From contig MWDT01000002.1 in the NCBI GenBank assembly GCA_002070825.1, forward strand, positions 1 through 50,527: DNA of 50,527 nucleotides. Direction: 5' to 3'. Below, piece after piece: positions 8,895 through 16,690 of the stretch. The notes beneath the pieces are model-generated. The model did no database searches and was not told the origin of the DNA. It worked only from the letters and a program-made list of their open reading frames with translations. How positions within the stretch are numbered: position 1 is the first letter of the stretch; each line of letters opens with the position of its first letter. The translations under genes and the position numbers were made by a program. Source of the stretch: Verrucomicrobia bacterium ADurb.Bin122 (GTDB lineage Bacteria; Verrucomicrobiota; Verrucomicrobiia; Opitutales; Opitutaceae).

Positions 8895-9950
8895 ATGGAT
8901 GCAGGACATTCCAAACGCCCGACGGTGAAGGATGTTGCCCGGCTTGCCCAGGTGCACTTCACCACGGTGTCGCTCGCGTTGCGCGATCACCCGCGCATCC
9001 CGCAGGCCACGCGCGACCGCATCCGCCGCATCGCCGAGGAGATCGGGTATAAGCGCGACCCGCTGTTCATGGCGCTGGTGGCGCGCCGCGGTGGGGCGCA
9101 GCAGCCGGTGCCCACGCCGAGGATGGCGTTTATCACGAACCGCTCGACGCGGGAGGCGTTTGACGCGGGCGTGCATCTGCGCGGGTTTTACGAGGGGGCG
9201 CGCCTGCAGGCGGAGGCGATGGGCTATTCCTGCGATCTTCTGTTTGCGGGCCCCGGAGCGATGACGGCCGAGGCTCTGTCTGCCCACCTCAAACAGACGG
9301 GCACGGAGGGCGTGATTATCGGCGCCTTCGAGCCGCAGCTGGGCACGATCGAGATGGACTGGTCGCGCTACGCAGTGGTGAAGATCGACGCGCGCTATAT
9401 GGCGCCGGTGGCGACTTTTGTTTCCAACGATCAGATGCAGGTGGCCCGGCTGGCGCACCAACGGCTGCGGGCGCTGGGCTACCGGCGGATCGGAATGGCG
9501 ATCAACCGGCACGACGAGGAGGCGACCGGGGGGCTGTTTTCCGCCGGGTGTCTGGTGGAGCAGGTGGGGTTCCCGCTCTCGGAGCGAGTGCCGCCGTTGA
9601 GCTTTGGCTACAATTTGCGGATGGACTCGGCGGCGCGGCAGTTCCGTGAGTGGGTGCTGAAACATCGCATCGATGCGGTGCTGTGCAACTGGACGTCGAT
9701 TCTCGATCTGGCGGCGGCGGCGGGCTTTCGTGTGCCGGGCGATCTGGCATGCTGCTGCGTATGCCTGACGGAGCCGGTTCCAGAGGGGCTGGCCGGCGTG
9801 GTTCAAAATCACCGGGCGGTGGGCCAAAAAGCAGCCGAGGCGCTGGCGCTGAGCCTGAAGACTGGGGCGCGGGGCGTGCCGGCGCGTCCGTCGTTTACCT
9901 ACGTGGAAGGTTACTGGAGGGACGGGGCGTCGGCTCCGGCGGTGGTATGA
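8895..9950 (+). CDS. LacI-family transcriptional regulator (first of tandem pair)
   Basis: This 351-residue protein has an N-terminal LacI-type helix-turn-helix at residues 8-55: PTVKDVARLAQVHFTTVSLA, then ALRDHPRIP, then IGYKRDP. A periplasmic-binding-protein-like effector domain follows. The hinge-helix segment does not match the classic YxPN pattern but reads IGYKRDPLFMAL. Near the C-terminus, VQNHRAVGQKAAEALALSL is the conserved effector-domain helix. It starts 36 bp after the GH44 stop on the same strand and its stop overlaps the next regulator start as ATGA. The likely role is sensing a sugar from glycan degradation and controlling the nearby epimerase/GH44 genes. The ligand is unknown. 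Confidence 0.92.
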   Translation: MDAGHSKRPTVKDVARLAQVHFTTVSLALRDHPRIPQATRDRIRRIAEEIGYKRDPLFMALVARRGGAQQPVPTPRMAFITNRSTREAFDAGVHLRGFYEGARLQAEAMGYSCDLLFAGPGAMTAEALSAHLKQTGTEGVIIGAFEPQLGTIEMDWSRYAVVKIDARYMAPVATFVSNDQMQVARLAHQRLRALGYRRIGMAINRHDEEATGGLFSAGCLVEQVGFPLSERVPPLSFGYNLRMDSAARQFREWVLKHRIDAVLCNWTSILDLAAAAGFRVPGDLACCCVCLTEPVPEGLAGVVQNHRAVGQKAAEALALSLKTGARGVPARPSFTYVEGYWRDGASAPAVV

Positions 9951-11062
9951 AGACGCTGAGCACACCGCTAGCCACGACTCCGGGAGCACCGGGCCGACGT
10001 CCGACCATGAAGGACGTGGCGGCGTTGGTGGGCGTGCACCAGACGACGGTGTCGCTGGCGCTGCGCGATCATCCGGGCATCCCGGTGGCGACACGCGAAA
10101 AGATCCGTGAGGCGGCGGCGCGGATTGGCTACCGTCCAGACCCGGCGCTGGATGCGTTTAACTTTTACCGGTTGTCGAATCATCCGATCCGGTCGGCCCC
10201 GTTGATGGCGTTTCTATCGGATCAGCCTTCGGCCGCGGCGTTTTCAGGCTCGGCGGTGCATCGGGATTTGTACGAGGGGGCTCGGGCGCAGGCGGAAAAG
10301 CTGGGCTTTGTGCTGGAGCGTTTTCTGGTGGGCCCCGGGCAGCTTTCGGCGGCGCGGCTCGATCATGTGCTGGTGGCGCGCAACATCGGGTGCGTGCTCC
10401 TGGGGGCGTTTTCTCTGGAGACGGCGGAGCTGCCGCTGGACTGGTCGCGCTTGTGTGCGCTGAAGATCGATTCCTTTCATGTGCAGCCGCGGCTCGATGT
10501 GGTGTCGGCCAACTACCAGGATGCGGCGCGGCAGGCGGTGCTCCGGCTGCGCGCCCAGGGACGGCGTCGCATCGGATTGGTGATCGCGCGCGGGGACGAG
10601 ACGCGTCTGGAGAACCACGCGTATGCGGGCTTTTTGGTGGAGCATGCGACGACGGACTGGGAGCGCACGATCCCGCCGTTTGCCATCGATGATGCATCGG
10701 CCGGTCCGGTCCGTGATTGGGCGGAATGGCTGTCGAGGCATCGGATTGATGCGCTGGTAGTGGCGGCTCCTGGCTGGGACGGGTGGTTGGAGCAGGCGGG
10801 TATCCAGGCGCCTGGGATTCCGGTGGTGCGTTTCCGTGTGCGTGCCGAGCGAGGGCAGCCGGGCTTGGTGCTGAATCACCGCGAGGTCGGAGTCCGCGCG
10901 GTGGAGTTGCTGGCGATGCGCTGGCACACCAACCAGCGCGGGCTGCCGGCGTTTGTCTCAAACACGTTTACGCCGGTGGATTGGTCCGATGGCTCGGAGC
11001 TGGGAGCGCCGGCCGTGGCCGAGGCTGGGACTCGGGCGAATGCTCGCGCCGGAGGGCGGTGA
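9947..11062 (+). CDS. LacI-family transcriptional regulator (second of tandem pair)
   Basis: This 371-residue protein starts at an ATG (9947) that overlaps the stop of the previous regulator as ATGA, so translation is probably coupled. After about 17 non-conserved residues comes the HTH (RPTMKDVAALVGVHQTTVSL, then ALRDHPGIP), followed by IGYRPDPAL. The effector domain is clearly paralogous to the first regulator: both share a DWSR...KID stretch and RRIG. The last 30 residues are low-complexity (Ala/Gly/Arg rich). LacI proteins normally act as homodimers or tetramers; a coupled paralogous pair might form mixed dimers. The gene converges on the tail-specific protease gene with 16 bp between them. 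Confidence 0.92.
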   Translation: MKTLSTPLATTPGAPGRRPTMKDVAALVGVHQTTVSLALRDHPGIPVATREKIREAAARIGYRPDPALDAFNFYRLSNHPIRSAPLMAFLSDQPSAAAFSGSAVHRDLYEGARAQAEKLGFVLERFLVGPGQLSAARLDHVLVARNIGCVLLGAFSLETAELPLDWSRLCALKIDSFHVQPRLDVVSANYQDAARQAVLRLRAQGRRRIGLVIARGDETRLENHAYAGFLVEHATTDWERTIPPFAIDDASAGPVRDWAEWLSRHRIDALVVAAPGWDGWLEQAGIQAPGIPVVRFRVRAERGQPGLVLNHREVGVRAVELLAMRWHTNQRGLPAFVSNTFTPVDWSDGSELGAPAVAEAGTRANARAGGR

Positions 11063-11078
11063 GGCGCGCGGGCCGCGA

Positions 11079-13292
11079 TCAGCGGCGCACGGCCTGGGCG
11101 GTGAGGGGGGCGGCGTGCGGGTCGCTCCAGACCTCGGGATTCTGCCCGAGTTGGAGGGCGTCGGCGAGGATGCGAAGAGCCTCGCGGAGGTGGACGTCGG
11201 ACTTCGGATAAGCTTCGTCGGAGTCGTCGTCGAGGATGGGCGTCTCGCTTTCATCGGCGGGCTTTTCGTCGGGGGCCTTGATGCGCGGAGGCGGGGCCGG
11301 GACGATGCGGATTTCGCGGTAGGGGTAGGCGCCTTGGGCGATTTTTTCGCGTTCGGCCTTGTTGGTCTTGTCAAAGGCGTCGTCGGACTCCTTTTGCCGG
11401 CGGCGGTCGTCGATGTTGAGGGAGATGGTTTTCTGTTCCTGCCGTTGTTTGAACCACTCGATCGAGCGCTTGAGGTAGGCGAACTCATCGAGCGTTTCCT
11501 GGCGACGTTGGCTGGCGGAGCGGAGCGGCGTGATGAGGGTGGGTTGAAGGGGTTTGCCGTTGAAGAAACTCGAGGGGATTTCGTCCCAGACGAGGGCGTG
11601 TGGGAGGTCTGATTCGCCGACTGGGAGGTAGTCTTCGAAGGAGGGAAGGACGATGTCGGGGACGACGCCCTTGAGCTGGGTGGAGGCGCCGCTGGGGAGG
11701 TAGAATTTTTGGATGGTGAGTTTGGCGGCGCCGGTTTTGCCGGCGGGGCGCAGGAGCGTCGGGAGGACTTCGCTCATCGGGATGACCTGCTGGACACTGC
11801 CTTTGCCGTGAGTGGAGCTGTCGCCTACGATGATGGCGCGGCCGTAGTTTTGCAGGGCGCCGGCGACGATCTCGGAGGCGGATGCGCTGAAGCGGTCGAC
11901 GATGACCGCGAGGGGGCCGTCGTAGGCGATTTTGGGATCTTCGTCGCCGTTGACGTTGATGCGGCTTTCGAAGTTGCGGACTTGGACGACGGGGCCGGTT
12001 TTGATGAAGAGGCCGGTGAGGTCGATGGCCTCGGAGAGGAGTCCGCCGCCGTTGCGACGCAGGTCGAGGACGATGCCTTGGACTTTTTCGGCCTGAAGCC
12101 GGGTGATGAGCTCGGCGACATCCTGGGCGGCGCTGGTGCGCACGCCGTCATCGGCTTCGGATTCGCCACCGTAGAAGGAGGGGAGGGAGATGACGCCGAG
12201 GGGGATCGTGGCCTGGCCGTTGCTGGAGGGGATGTCGAAGACGGCGGCGTGGGCGCGGGCGGAGTCGAGTTTCACGACATCGCGGATGATGCTGATCTCT
12301 TTGCGCGTGGAGGAGTCGGTGGCGGAGCCTGGCTGAACGATCAGGCGGACTTGGGTGCCTTTGGTGCCACGGATGAGCTCGACGATGCGGCGTAGTTTCA
12401 TGCCGATGACTTCGACGGGCTCGCCATCGCCTTGGGCAACGGCGATGATTTTGTCGTTGGGTTTGAGGCTTTTTTCGAGGTCGGCGGGGCCGCCCGGGAC
12501 GAGTTCTCGGACGACGCAGTAGTCCTCCTTGTCCATGCTGAGCATGGCGCCGATGCCGACGAGCTGGAGCTTCATCTTGATGTCGAAGTCCTTGAAATTC
12601 TCGGCCGACATGTAGGTGGAGTGGGGGTCGTAGAGCTGGGTGATGCTGGTGAGGAAGAGTTCGGCGAGGTCGGCGCCTTCGAGCTCGGCGATGTTTTTAA
12701 GCATGCGCTCGTAGCGTTTGCGGACGATTTCGCGGGCCTCTTCGACGGTTTTTTTGTTCAGGACTTCGGAGCCGATTTCGAATTTGAGGCGGCTGCGCCA
12801 GAGGGTGTCTGCGGCGGCGGGTGTCTCCGGCCACTCGGCTTTGGATCGGTCTAGGCAGTAGGAGTCGGGTTGGGTGAGGTCGAAATCGCGTTTGAGTTCC
12901 TCGTTGATCCAAGCGATGCGTTCGCGGGAGCGCTGGTCGTAGACGGCGAAGATTTCGTAGGCGGCGTCGATGTTGCCGAGGTCGTGTACGTTGTAGTACA
13001 GGTTGTTGGAGTAGCGCTTTTCGAAGGCGGCCTTGTCGGAGGCCAGAAAGAAGAGGCGTTGCCCGTCGACCGCGCCCATGTAGTCGGCGATCACGCCGGA
13101 GTAGCTGGCGGGGCGGACGGCGTCGCGGTTGTAGTGGTATTGTTCGAGCAGGGAGAGGAGCTGCCGGATTTCGAGCCGGAGGGTGGATGGGGTGGAAAAC
13201 TTCCTCTCGGTGGCCGGTGCGGAGCATGCCAGGGTGACCGCGAAGAGCGCGAAGAACAGGGCGGTGGTGAATCGGCGGAGACGGGTGGGCAT
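11079..13292 (-). CDS. prc: Tail-specific protease (C-terminal processing peptidase, S41A)
   Basis: This 737-residue envelope protease degrades proteins with non-polar C-termini and tunes cell-wall enzymes. An N-terminal hydrophobic segment (TTALFFALFAVTLACSA) is a signal peptide with a possible lipoprotein cysteine. A long N-terminal Prc helical domain follows. The PDZ domain is near residues 245-330 (LQLVGIGAML, then VRELVPGGPA). The S41 catalytic domain has RNNGGGLLSEA-type sequence (VLDLRRNGGGLL), nucleophile Ser near residue 469 in SASASEIVAGALQNYG and general-base Lys near 494 in GKGSVQQ. The C-terminal region, rich in charged residues, matches the Prc-specific tail domain. The length is close to E. 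coli Prc. The rhomboid gene lies 53 bp upstream on the same strand. Confidence 0.93.
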   Translation of the reverse strand: MPTRLRRFTTALFFALFAVTLACSAPATERKFSTPSTLRLEIRQLLSLLEQYHYNRDAVRPASYSGVIADYMGAVDGQRLFFLASDKAAFEKRYSNNLYYNVHDLGNIDAAYEIFAVYDQRSRERIAWINEELKRDFDLTQPDSYCLDRSKAEWPETPAAADTLWRSRLKFEIGSEVLNKKTVEEAREIVRKRYERMLKNIAELEGADLAELFLTSITQLYDPHSTYMSAENFKDFDIKMKLQLVGIGAMLSMDKEDYCVVRELVPGGPADLEKSLKPNDKIIAVAQGDGEPVEVIGMKLRRIVELIRGTKGTQVRLIVQPGSATDSSTRKEISIIRDVVKLDSARAHAAVFDIPSSNGQATIPLGVISLPSFYGGESEADDGVRTSAAQDVAELITRLQAEKVQGIVLDLRRNGGGLLSEAIDLTGLFIKTGPVVQVRNFESRINVNGDEDPKIAYDGPLAVIVDRFSASASEIVAGALQNYGRAIIVGDSSTHGKGSVQQVIPMSEVLPTLLRPAGKTGAAKLTIQKFYLPSGASTQLKGVVPDIVLPSFEDYLPVGESDLPHALVWDEIPSSFFNGKPLQPTLITPLRSASQRRQETLDEFAYLKRSIEWFKQRQEQKTISLNIDDRRRQKESDDAFDKTNKAEREKIAQGAYPYREIRIVPAPPPRIKAPDEKPADESETPILDDDSDEAYPKSDVHLREALRILADALQLGQNPEVWSDPHAAPLTAQAVRR

Positions 13293-13345
13293 CGAGTAGA
13301 GGGGCTCGTAGGGGAGCGTTAAACCAAAGTGCGGTGAAGCGGGGC

Positions 13346-14239
13346 TCAGCTGCGGTTGAGCAGATTGCGCGCCTCGTCGAGGGTGCGCTTCTCATCGGGG
13401 GAGAGCGATTGGAAGCCCTTGCTGTTGATCTTGTCGAGGATGCGGTCGACCTCGGCGCGCAGCTCGTCCTTGCTGGCGGGGGTGACGTTGACGCGGTAGG
13501 CCGGTGGCTCCGGGGCTGCGTTTTTTTTGCGCATCCATTTCGGCGGTTCGACGTGGACGTGGCCGAACGAGGGGAGTTTCCATCCGTCGCCAGTCGTGAA
13601 CCGGTAGTAAAGCCAGCCGACGGCCATGCCGCCGAGATGGGCGGAGTGCGCGAATCCGAAGGGGGAATGCGCCCGGAGGACTTCGTAGAAGAGGAATCCG
13701 CACAGGTCGATGAGGAGCGCGGCGAGCGCGACGTAGCGGGGCTTGATGGTGACCGGGAGGATGAAAAACAGCAGGAGGGTGATGGGGCGGTCGGGGTGGA
13801 GACAGGCGAAGAGGATGAGCAGGCCGGCGACCGCGGCGGAGGCGCCCACGACGAGCCCTCCCTGCACCCAGTGGGTCGCGCCCCAAGCCAGCCCACCGCC
13901 TAAGACCATGGCACCGTAGAGAATGAGAAAGCGTTTGGGGCCGGTGTGCGCGAGGACTTCCCGGCCGAAGAAAAACAGGCCAAGGAGATTGCCGATGATG
14001 TGGAGCAGGTTGTCGGGGTCGTGGAGGAGCGAGTAGGTCAGGAGCGTCCAGACGTGGCCTTCCCTGAGACTGGCAATGCTCAGGGCGAGGTATTGCTCGA
14101 TGCGCGCGCCTTGGTCGAACCAGCGGCCGAGGACATTTTGAAGGAGGAAGCCGGCGACGATGGCACAGATCAGCCAGATGAGTACAGAGGTGCGTTCGGC
14201 CTGGTAGTCGTTCTGAAAATAGCCCCGATCTTGTCGCAT
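13346..14239 (-). CDS. Rhomboid-family intramembrane serine protease
   Basis: This 297-residue membrane protein has about six transmembrane segments in residues 15-220. HIIGNLLGLFFFG in TM2 holds the HxxxN motif. VVGASAAVAGLL holds the nucleophile Ser, but the usual GxSG reads GASA. AHSAHLGGMAVGWLYYR supplies the catalytic His (AHxxG) in TM6. The soluble C-terminal tail of about 80 residues (PASKDELRAEVDRILDKI, then LSPDEKRTLDEARNLL) is charged and helical, like the tails of many bacterial rhomboids. It should cleave single-pass membrane proteins within the bilayer; the substrate is unknown. It lies 53 bp upstream of prc, which suggests a shared envelope proteolysis unit. Confidence 0.9.
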   Translation of the reverse strand: MRQDRGYFQNDYQAERTSVLIWLICAIVAGFLLQNVLGRWFDQGARIEQYLALSIASLREGHVWTLLTYSLLHDPDNLLHIIGNLLGLFFFGREVLAHTGPKRFLILYGAMVLGGGLAWGATHWVQGGLVVGASAAVAGLLILFACLHPDRPITLLLFFILPVTIKPRYVALAALLIDLCGFLFYEVLRAHSPFGFAHSAHLGGMAVGWLYYRFTTGDGWKLPSFGHVHVEPPKWMRKKNAAPEPPAYRVNVTPASKDELRAEVDRILDKINSKGFQSLSPDEKRTLDEARNLLNRS

Positions 14240-14375
14240 GTCCGGGCCAAGCTAGGGTGCGGCGGGGCGAATACAAGTCGGCAGGCGGAGAAAAACCACG
14301 CCCCCGGCAATGGGTTGGGCGGAATGGTGGCGTCCCTTGACAGGGGGCCGGGAGGGGCATTTCTTCCGCTCACCT

Positions 14376-14609
14376 ATGGCAAATAAAGCTGAAAAATGGC
14401 CCTCGAACGCTCCCGGTAAGTTCTATGTCGATCAGCAGTGTATCGACTGCGATCTGTGCCGAGAGACGGCACCTGCTTTCTTCGGCCGCAATGACGACGG
14501 CGGTTACACCTTTGTCGTCAAGCAGCCGGCAACCGCGGAGGATATCGCGCTTTGCACGGAGGCCCTCGAGGGTTGCCCTGTCGAGGCGATCGGTAACGAC
14601 GGCGAGTAA
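14376..14609 (+). CDS. Small [4Fe-4S] ferredoxin
   Basis: This 77-residue electron carrier has a single cluster motif, CIDCDLC (CxxCxxC) near residues 22-28, and a distant Cys in EGCPVEAIG near residue 67, the C-terminal CP of a one-cluster ferredoxin. The second cluster positions of bacterial 2[4Fe-4S] ferredoxins are absent. The ATG at 14376 gives MANKAEKWP; further upstream in-frame starts would read through low-complexity non-conserved sequence. It is monocistronic, divergent from the rhomboid gene and closed by a strong terminator. The redox partner is not evident from the neighbours. Confidence 0.9.
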   Translation: MANKAEKWPSNAPGKFYVDQQCIDCDLCRETAPAFFGRNDDGGYTFVVKQPATAEDIALCTEALEGCPVEAIGNDGE

Positions 14610-14643
14610 GCGCTCCGCCCTCACGGTTTTCGCCGTGCTTTCG

Positions 14644-14673
14644 AAGACTCCGGTTTCGGCCGGAGTCTTTTTT
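14644..14673 (+). terminator. Intrinsic terminator of the ferredoxin gene
   Basis: AAGACTCCGG (14644-14653) pairs perfectly with CCGGAGTCTT (14660-14669) around a 6-nt loop, followed by a run of Ts through 14673. Confidence 0.9.
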
Positions 14674-14762
14674 ATGCTGCACACAGCCTATTGTTAGTTT
14701 GATTTTATATCTGAATTAACAATGCGCTTGTTTTTCTGGGGTCGGGTGCTACGGGTTGGGCG

Positions 14763-16601
14763 ATGAACCGATACCTCTTCTCGTTGGGTGCGCTGTGGAC
14801 CGTTTGTGGTGCATACGCGCAAAGTTCTGATGCGACAGCGGAGCTCGCGCCGATCGCCGTTTATTCTGAGCGTGTGGCCAACCAGGAGGTGGTGGGCACG
14901 TTTGCCATGCCGGTGTCGGGCTTGAGCTACGAGCCGCAGGTCGATGTGCAATCGCGCAATCTTTCGGAAGGGCAGGCGGACGTCTCGATCCGCGGTGGCA
15001 TTTTTGAGAACACCGGTTTCCGCATCGGCGCAGTGGCGCTCTACGATCCCCAGACCGGGCACTATCTCGCCGAGATTCCGGTGGCGCCCTCGATGCTTCA
15101 GCCGCCGGCGATTCTCGTCGGCATGGATAACGCACTCCTCGGCTTCAACGCCAACGCCGGCACCGTCGCTTACGGGTGGCGCCCCATTCGCACCGCAGGC
15201 TCGGCCACCGTGGCCTTTGGCGAGGACGATACCAACCGGCAGGAATTTTATCAGGGCTACTCCCAGCGCCTCGGCTCCAGCGGGCTCCGCCTCGGTGCCG
15301 ACGTGGCCCTGGCGCGTTCGGAGTCGGATGGCACGGTGGCCTACGGCGACCACGATTTCGACCGCGGCAATGTCCGCCTCCAGCTCTCCGGCGAAGGCCA
15401 CCAGACCGACCTGTTTGCCGGTTATCAGTCCAAATTCTTCAGCTGGCCCAACCTCTACACGCCGTTTGGCGTCATCGAGACTGAGGACCTGCAGACACTC
15501 CTCGTCGCACTCAACCACCGTCGCACCTGGGCCGACCATGGCTGGCTCGAAGTCGGGGCCTTCTGGCGCCGCAACCGCGACGAGTACGTGTACGACCGTT
15601 TCGCTCCCAAGGGCCTCTATCAGCACACCTCCTGGGCCCGCGGCGTCTCCCTCGCTGGGCGCAACGCCTTTGAGCAGTTTGCGCTCAACTACGACGCGCA
15701 GTTCGCCAGCGACTCCCTCAAATCCACGACGCTCACCAAGGGGCATTTCAACTCCCGCACTTATACCAAGCTCGGACTTGTGCCCGAAACCAGCTGGACC
15801 CTCGGTGACCGCCAGCGCGTCACGGTCAAAGCCGGCGCCACCTTCGACGACACCAACCGCGACGACTCCGCCGTCTCTCCCGTGGCCGAGGTCGTGCATG
15901 AGCAGACGCTTGGCAACGGCACCGCACGCCGGCTCGCCCTCAGCTATACCGAGACAACTCAGGTCGCCACTTACACCGCGCTCAACTCGAGCATGACCGC
16001 CGGCCTGTTCCGCGGCAACCCGGACCTCGGGCGCGCCACCAGCCACAACCTCGAGCTTTCGATCGCCCAGCCGCTCGCGGGCTGGAAACTGAAGGCCGCC
16101 GTCTTCTACCGCTACGACGACGACCTCGTCGATTGGACCTTCCGCAACGGCGTGACCGCCCGCCTCGCCAACCCCGTCGATATCGACAACACCGGCGTCG
16201 AGCTCTCGGCCACGCGCACCTGGTCGCGCGTCGACGTCATCTTCGGCTACACTGGCCTCACGAAGGATGCCGACTACGGGCTCGTCACCACCGACGGCAG
16301 CTTCTACGCGCTCAACTATCCCAAGCACCGCCTCACCGCCGCGCTCGTCGCGCGGCTCGGCGCCGGTTTCGAGTTCCGCATGGATAACGAAGCACGCCTC
16401 CAGGCCGACAATCCCCTGCGCAAAGCGCACGGAGATTCCGCCATGCTCTCCACGGTCAGCCTTGGATATCGCCCGTCTTTCCTCCCCCGATGTGTCCTCA
16501 CCATGCATGTGAGCAACCTCTGGGACGAGGAGTTCGAAGAAGTGCCTGCGGTGCCCGCCTCGCGCCGTCAGTACGTCATGAGCGCCAGCTACAGCTGGTG
16601 A
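14763..16601 (+). CDS. TonB-dependent outer-membrane receptor
   Basis: This 612-residue receptor begins with a signal peptide (MNRYLFSLGALWTVCGAYAQ). A TonB-box-like stretch follows (ELAPIAVYSERV near residue 28), then a plug domain with QADVSIRGG near residue 72 and a 22-strand-type barrel rich in alternating aromatic/polar residues. It ends in SASYSW with a terminal aromatic residue typical of outer-membrane barrels. The size is close to BtuB-class receptors, smaller than SusC or siderophore receptors. The substrate cannot be read from sequence. Only about 90 bp separate it from the ferredoxin terminator, too little for a cobalamin riboswitch. The M3 peptidase gene follows after 89 bp. Confidence 0.88.
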   Translation: MNRYLFSLGALWTVCGAYAQSSDATAELAPIAVYSERVANQEVVGTFAMPVSGLSYEPQVDVQSRNLSEGQADVSIRGGIFENTGFRIGAVALYDPQTGHYLAEIPVAPSMLQPPAILVGMDNALLGFNANAGTVAYGWRPIRTAGSATVAFGEDDTNRQEFYQGYSQRLGSSGLRLGADVALARSESDGTVAYGDHDFDRGNVRLQLSGEGHQTDLFAGYQSKFFSWPNLYTPFGVIETEDLQTLLVALNHRRTWADHGWLEVGAFWRRNRDEYVYDRFAPKGLYQHTSWARGVSLAGRNAFEQFALNYDAQFASDSLKSTTLTKGHFNSRTYTKLGLVPETSWTLGDRQRVTVKAGATFDDTNRDDSAVSPVAEVVHEQTLGNGTARRLALSYTETTQVATYTALNSSMTAGLFRGNPDLGRATSHNLELSIAQPLAGWKLKAAVFYRYDDDLVDWTFRNGVTARLANPVDIDNTGVELSATRTWSRVDVIFGYTGLTKDADYGLVTTDGSFYALNYPKHRLTAALVARLGAGFEFRMDNEARLQADNPLRKAHGDSAMLSTVSLGYRPSFLPRCVLTMHVSNLWDEEFEEVPAVPASRRQYVMSASYSW

Positions 16602-16606
16602 TCCTA

Positions 16607-16639
16607 CGTGGCCGGCGTGCGCAGCCCGCGCCGGCCACG
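16607..16639 (+). other. Long GC-rich hairpin between receptor and peptidase genes
   Basis: CGTGGCCGGCG (16607-16617) and CGCCGGCCACG (16629-16639) form a perfect 11-bp stem with an 11-nt loop, six bases after the receptor stop. There is no T tract, so it is more likely a transcript-stabilising or partial-termination structure than a standard intrinsic terminator. Confidence 0.5.
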
Positions 16640-16690
16640 CACGGCTCGGCGATTGACGTTGGCCGTTTCTCGGCGTCAATCGCGCCCGGT

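Noticed and set aside
7269-10094. 941-codon open frame on the minus strand
   Set aside because: It is antisense to GH44 and a LacI regulator, has Arg/His/Pro-rich composition and no domain. It is an artefact of high GC third positions.
14674-14762. Cobalamin riboswitch before the TonB receptor
   Set aside because: The gap after the ferredoxin terminator is about 90 bp, and no B12-box-like sequence was seen.
14694-16679. 661-codon open frame antisense to the TonB receptor
   Set aside because: It has Gly/Val/Glu-rich low-complexity translation with no motif. The plus-strand receptor explains the region.
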